From assembly GCA_938009335.1 (NCBI GenBank), contig CALLHT010000228.1, positions 1 through 16,519 on the forward strand: a stretch of DNA of 16,519 bases, in the 5' to 3' direction. The stretch comes from an uncultured Rhizobiaceae group bacterium (GTDB taxonomy: Bacteria; Pseudomonadota; Alphaproteobacteria; Rhizobiales; Rhizobiaceae). Position numbers and translations under genes: made by a program. The notes below the pieces were generated by a model. The model searched no databases. It saw only the letters and a list, made by a program, of their open reading frames with translations, and had not been told where the DNA came from. This document shows positions 14,522 to 16,519 of this stretch, one piece after another; within the stretch, counting starts at the first letter, position 1; every line of letters starts with the position of its first letter.

Positions 14522-14545
14522 GGGGAGGTCGAGCGTGACCTCTCC
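14522..14545 (+). promoter_or_regulatory. Hairpin enclosing the ribosome binding site and GTG start of the 382-residue protein
   Basis: GGGGAGGTC (14522-14530) pairs with GACCTCTCC (14537-14545), nine pairs including one G-T wobble, around the loop GAGCGT (14531-14536). The Shine-Dalgarno sequence GGGGAGG is wholly in the stem and the GTG start codon (14535-14537) straddles loop and stem. No T run follows, so it is not a terminator. It could hold back translation unless it is opened, for example by ribosomes finishing the preceding gene 33 bases upstream. Confidence 0.5.
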
Positions 14546-15683
14546 AAATAAAGACCAAGTTCAAGACTACTTTATTTCTCTTCGTCGCGCATTGGATGGC
14601 TTTGACACCTTCATGCAGGACGAAGCGTCAAGTGCTACCCAGCATGGCGTAATTGCTGCAATAGCTGATGAGTATTTGGGGCGCTTAAAGACTTCCCTTT
14701 CAAGTTGGGAAGACAAAATCGCCTTTGAACCGAAGTTCCGGGTTTCGCAGTCCGAAAGCGGGTTTCCAGCATTTGAGAATGTTCTGGAACTGAAGAATGA
14801 TCGCGAGAGCGCAGAGAAAACGTTAAAAGGTTTGCGCGAGCCGGATGCGTTACGCCAAAGCATGGTTGACCACATTCTCACCAAGAAAGAGTTTCCCAAA
14901 GAACAGCAAGTGGAACTCGCGAAGCGAGATTATCTTGAAAACATCAATGACGGAAAACATTTCGGGCCATTGGTGTTGCCAAAGACAATCAAGGTTTCAG
15001 TGAATCCGAAAACCAAGCGGCCTTACTATGTGGTGCATTGGGGGTATTATGATGGTTCAGCTAATCTACCGATGATCTATATGTTGACGGTTGAAGATTC
15101 GTCTGACGATATCAATAAACTACTGGTCAGTCCGTCGGGAAAGCTGAACAAAGAGATCAATATTAAACTGCCGGTGGGTGGACTGCTCAATCCTGATCTT
15201 GCTGTTCAGTTCGATGACTTCTGTGAGAAGAACTCTGCGTACAGCTTGATGCCTTCTACGATTGCGATGAACCTCGATCATGACTTTGACCATTTGCATC
15301 CGAAGCAGTTGCGGCGTTTTGTGTTGGGACCATTTTATCATTCAGCTTTCACGCGGCATGGCGAGAAAGTGGATCAAATCCTGGCCCGCGTCCGCAATCC
15401 CGAGAATGCTTGGCTGATGACGTGGACCATGCAGGAGATTTACTCGATAAACGAGCAACCTGCGAAATGGGGTCTATGGAGCAGTCAGCCAGCACGAGAA
15501 GAGTTTCATATCAATACGGATGATCTCGAATGTGTGCGGATGGGTGTCACTTCGTTTGAGCGTAATGCACTGGTGCCGCATGAAGCTTATCAGGCGATTT
15601 ATGCAGCGGGCATGGACGAAGAAATATTCAGTGGGTACCAACGCCACGTCATTTCAGACGGGCATGTGTTGAGGAATTTGTGA
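14535..15683 (+). CDS. Conserved-looking protein of unknown function (second gene of terminal cluster)
   Basis: A 382-residue soluble protein; I do not recognise its family. The first 140 residues look helical and charged. Residues 147-190 look like beta strands, with an aromatic-rich motif YYVVHWGYYDG (164-174). The remainder mixes short strands and helices, with a region rich in acid and histidine residues, NLDHDFDHLHPKQLRRFVLG (246-265). Two tryptophan-rich stretches follow (293-315). There is no signal peptide or membrane segment and only two cysteines (C230 and C333). The start is GTG, with GGGGAGG at 14522-14528 buried in a hairpin. The stop codon shares a base with the next start (TGATG), so it is tightly linked to the downstream gene. 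Real coding is supported by length, ribosome binding site and close packing. Confidence 0.78.
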   Translation: MTSPNKDQVQDYFISLRRALDGFDTFMQDEASSATQHGVIAAIADEYLGRLKTSLSSWEDKIAFEPKFRVSQSESGFPAFENVLELKNDRESAEKTLKGLREPDALRQSMVDHILTKKEFPKEQQVELAKRDYLENINDGKHFGPLVLPKTIKVSVNPKTKRPYYVVHWGYYDGSANLPMIYMLTVEDSSDDINKLLVSPSGKLNKEINIKLPVGGLLNPDLAVQFDDFCEKNSAYSLMPSTIAMNLDHDFDHLHPKQLRRFVLGPFYHSAFTRHGEKVDQILARVRNPENAWLMTWTMQEIYSINEQPAKWGLWSSQPAREEFHINTDDLECVRMGVTSFERNALVPHEAYQAIYAAGMDEEIFSGYQRHVISDGHVLRNL

Positions 15684-16519
15684 TGGATACCGGTTTAACA
15701 ACAATTGACGAAAAGCAGATCGCGAAACATCTGACAACGGCGCAGTCGCTTGTCACAAAACTGATCTTGATGGAAGCGCGGGACGATAAGTCGAAAACCG
15801 AGATTGCCGGTACGCGCCGTCGTTTTGTTTCGACAGTTTCCACGCGTGGAATGAAATCTAGCCGCGAAGTTGAATTCATCAAAACGCTTTCTTCAATTGC
15901 ACCGGATGACAGCATGCTGTCACCTGTTCAGCACAATATTTTGTTCAAGACGCGCCGGGCAATCGCTGTGGCGCTTGCTGTTGCCGATGAGTTTGCCCAG
16001 CAAACTGGCCTTGATGCGCTAAGAGCGAAAAATTCAGCATCTTCTCTGGATGGAGATGATGCAACGAAGTTCCGCGCCCTGCTGGAAGCCTCCAGCTATG
16101 TGGCAGCTTTCTCGGCAGCGGCCTATCTGCATCAGTTTGTGGAAGCGACGGGCGAACCTGCAAACGATGTTGAAGAGCCAAGCTTCAATTTTGATACACC
16201 ACAAGATGCGTTAAAAGGTTTCGTGGGTGGGTTGGATGCGGCAGCGGAAGGCGCAACAGATGATGACGTGCTTCAACTGCGTATCCGCGCATTGGCAGAT
16301 GTTGCCCTGGAAGAACTTTTGCAGCGCAAGGGGCGCTTTACTGGGCTTGGTCCGTTCGAGAATACCCACCTGCAGCTTGATAGCGATGGGTTTGAACTAA
16401 ACGGATTTGACGTCGCTCCCGGTAAAAAGACCAAGCCGCTCGTCATGACGTTTAAGAAACCGGATGAGATTATCGGCAACCATATCGCCAAGTATCAGTC
16501 GCTGAAACTTTCGAAGATG
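15683..16519 (+). CDS. N-terminal part of a probable AAA+ ATPase (third gene of terminal cluster, cut by window end)
   Basis: An open frame of 279 codons without stop runs off the window end. It begins at ATG 15683 (GAGGA at 15671-15675), overlapping the previous stop by one base. Residues 1-175 are helical with an alanine-rich stretch (about 85-160). Residues 180-255 hold a second helical and mixed region. The last residues, PDEIIGNHIAKYQSLKL, resemble the D-xIIGN-xxAK-xxL entry sequence that begins AAA+ ATPase domains, where Walker A follows some 30-40 residues later; that part would lie beyond the window. So the ATPase call is inference from a short motif, while the gene itself is well supported. 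If right, this is the motor of the cluster, with the N-terminal 255 residues as a partner-binding domain. Confidence 0.6.
   Translation, partial: MDTGLTTIDEKQIAKHLTTAQSLVTKLILMEARDDKSKTEIAGTRRRFVSTVSTRGMKSSREVEFIKTLSSIAPDDSMLSPVQHNILFKTRRAIAVALAVADEFAQQTGLDALRAKNSASSLDGDDATKFRALLEASSYVAAFSAAAYLHQFVEATGEPANDVEEPSFNFDTPQDALKGFVGGLDAAAEGATDDDVLQLRIRALADVALEELLQRKGRFTGLGPFENTHLQLDSDGFELNGFDVAPGKKTKPLVMTFKKPDEIIGNHIAKYQSLKLSKM

Noticed and set aside
1..16519. Mobile element, CRISPR array or tRNA gene in the window
   Set aside because: No transposase or integrase frame, no regularly spaced repeats, and no cloverleaf with a T-arm consensus was seen on either strand.

Overview
The window looks like chromosomal DNA of a moderate-GC alphaproteobacterium, probably marine and probably Hyphomicrobiales- or Rhodobacterales-like. 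This is inferred from protein style, the Ppx/GppA-RlmE gene pair, the full ABC-type amino-acid uptake operon and the DmdA-like protein; no rRNA or other marker settles it. All 17 genes I support lie on the + strand and coding density is high. No gene-free stretch exceeds about 170 bases. I see no tRNA, rRNA, CRISPR array, insertion sequence or integrase.

Layout. (1) 114-758: a beta-class carbonic anhydrase with a recognisable promoter. (2) 918-5976: a five-gene branched-chain amino acid type (HAAT) ABC transporter operon in the order binding protein, LivG, LivF, LivH, LivM. It has an intercistronic hairpin after the binding-protein gene and an intrinsic terminator after livM. The binding-protein leader can fold so as to hide its ribosome binding site. 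(3) 6108-7211: a folate-dependent GcvT/DmdA-like protein. (4) 7345-9389: a Ppx/GppA phosphatase translationally overlapped with the 23S rRNA methyltransferase RlmE. (5) 9556-11611: a membrane-anchored GGDEF-EAL protein followed by a stand-alone receiver protein. (6) 11709-13331: a cobalt-type nitrile hydratase operon (alpha, beta and accessory/metallochaperone), with overlapping genes and no amidase in the window. (7) 13416-16519: a three-gene cluster of unknown function, cut off by the window end. It encodes an all-helical coiled-coil protein, a 382-residue unknown protein and the N-terminal 279 residues of a protein that ends in what looks like the entry to an AAA+ ATPase domain.

How the genes work together. 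The transporter genes form one machine: periplasmic capture, two permeases and two ATPases. The nitrile hydratase genes make one enzyme plus its cobalt-insertion helper, turning nitriles into amides. Ppx/GppA and RlmE share a transcript and suggest a link between alarmone/polyphosphate turnover and ribosome maturation. The GGDEF-EAL and receiver pair is a probable c-di-GMP signalling unit.

The best candidate for an undescribed system is the terminal cluster. It is tightly packed, preceded by a repeated TGTAACGTT element, and its second gene starts inside a stable hairpin. I do not recognise its first two proteins as belonging to a characterised family.
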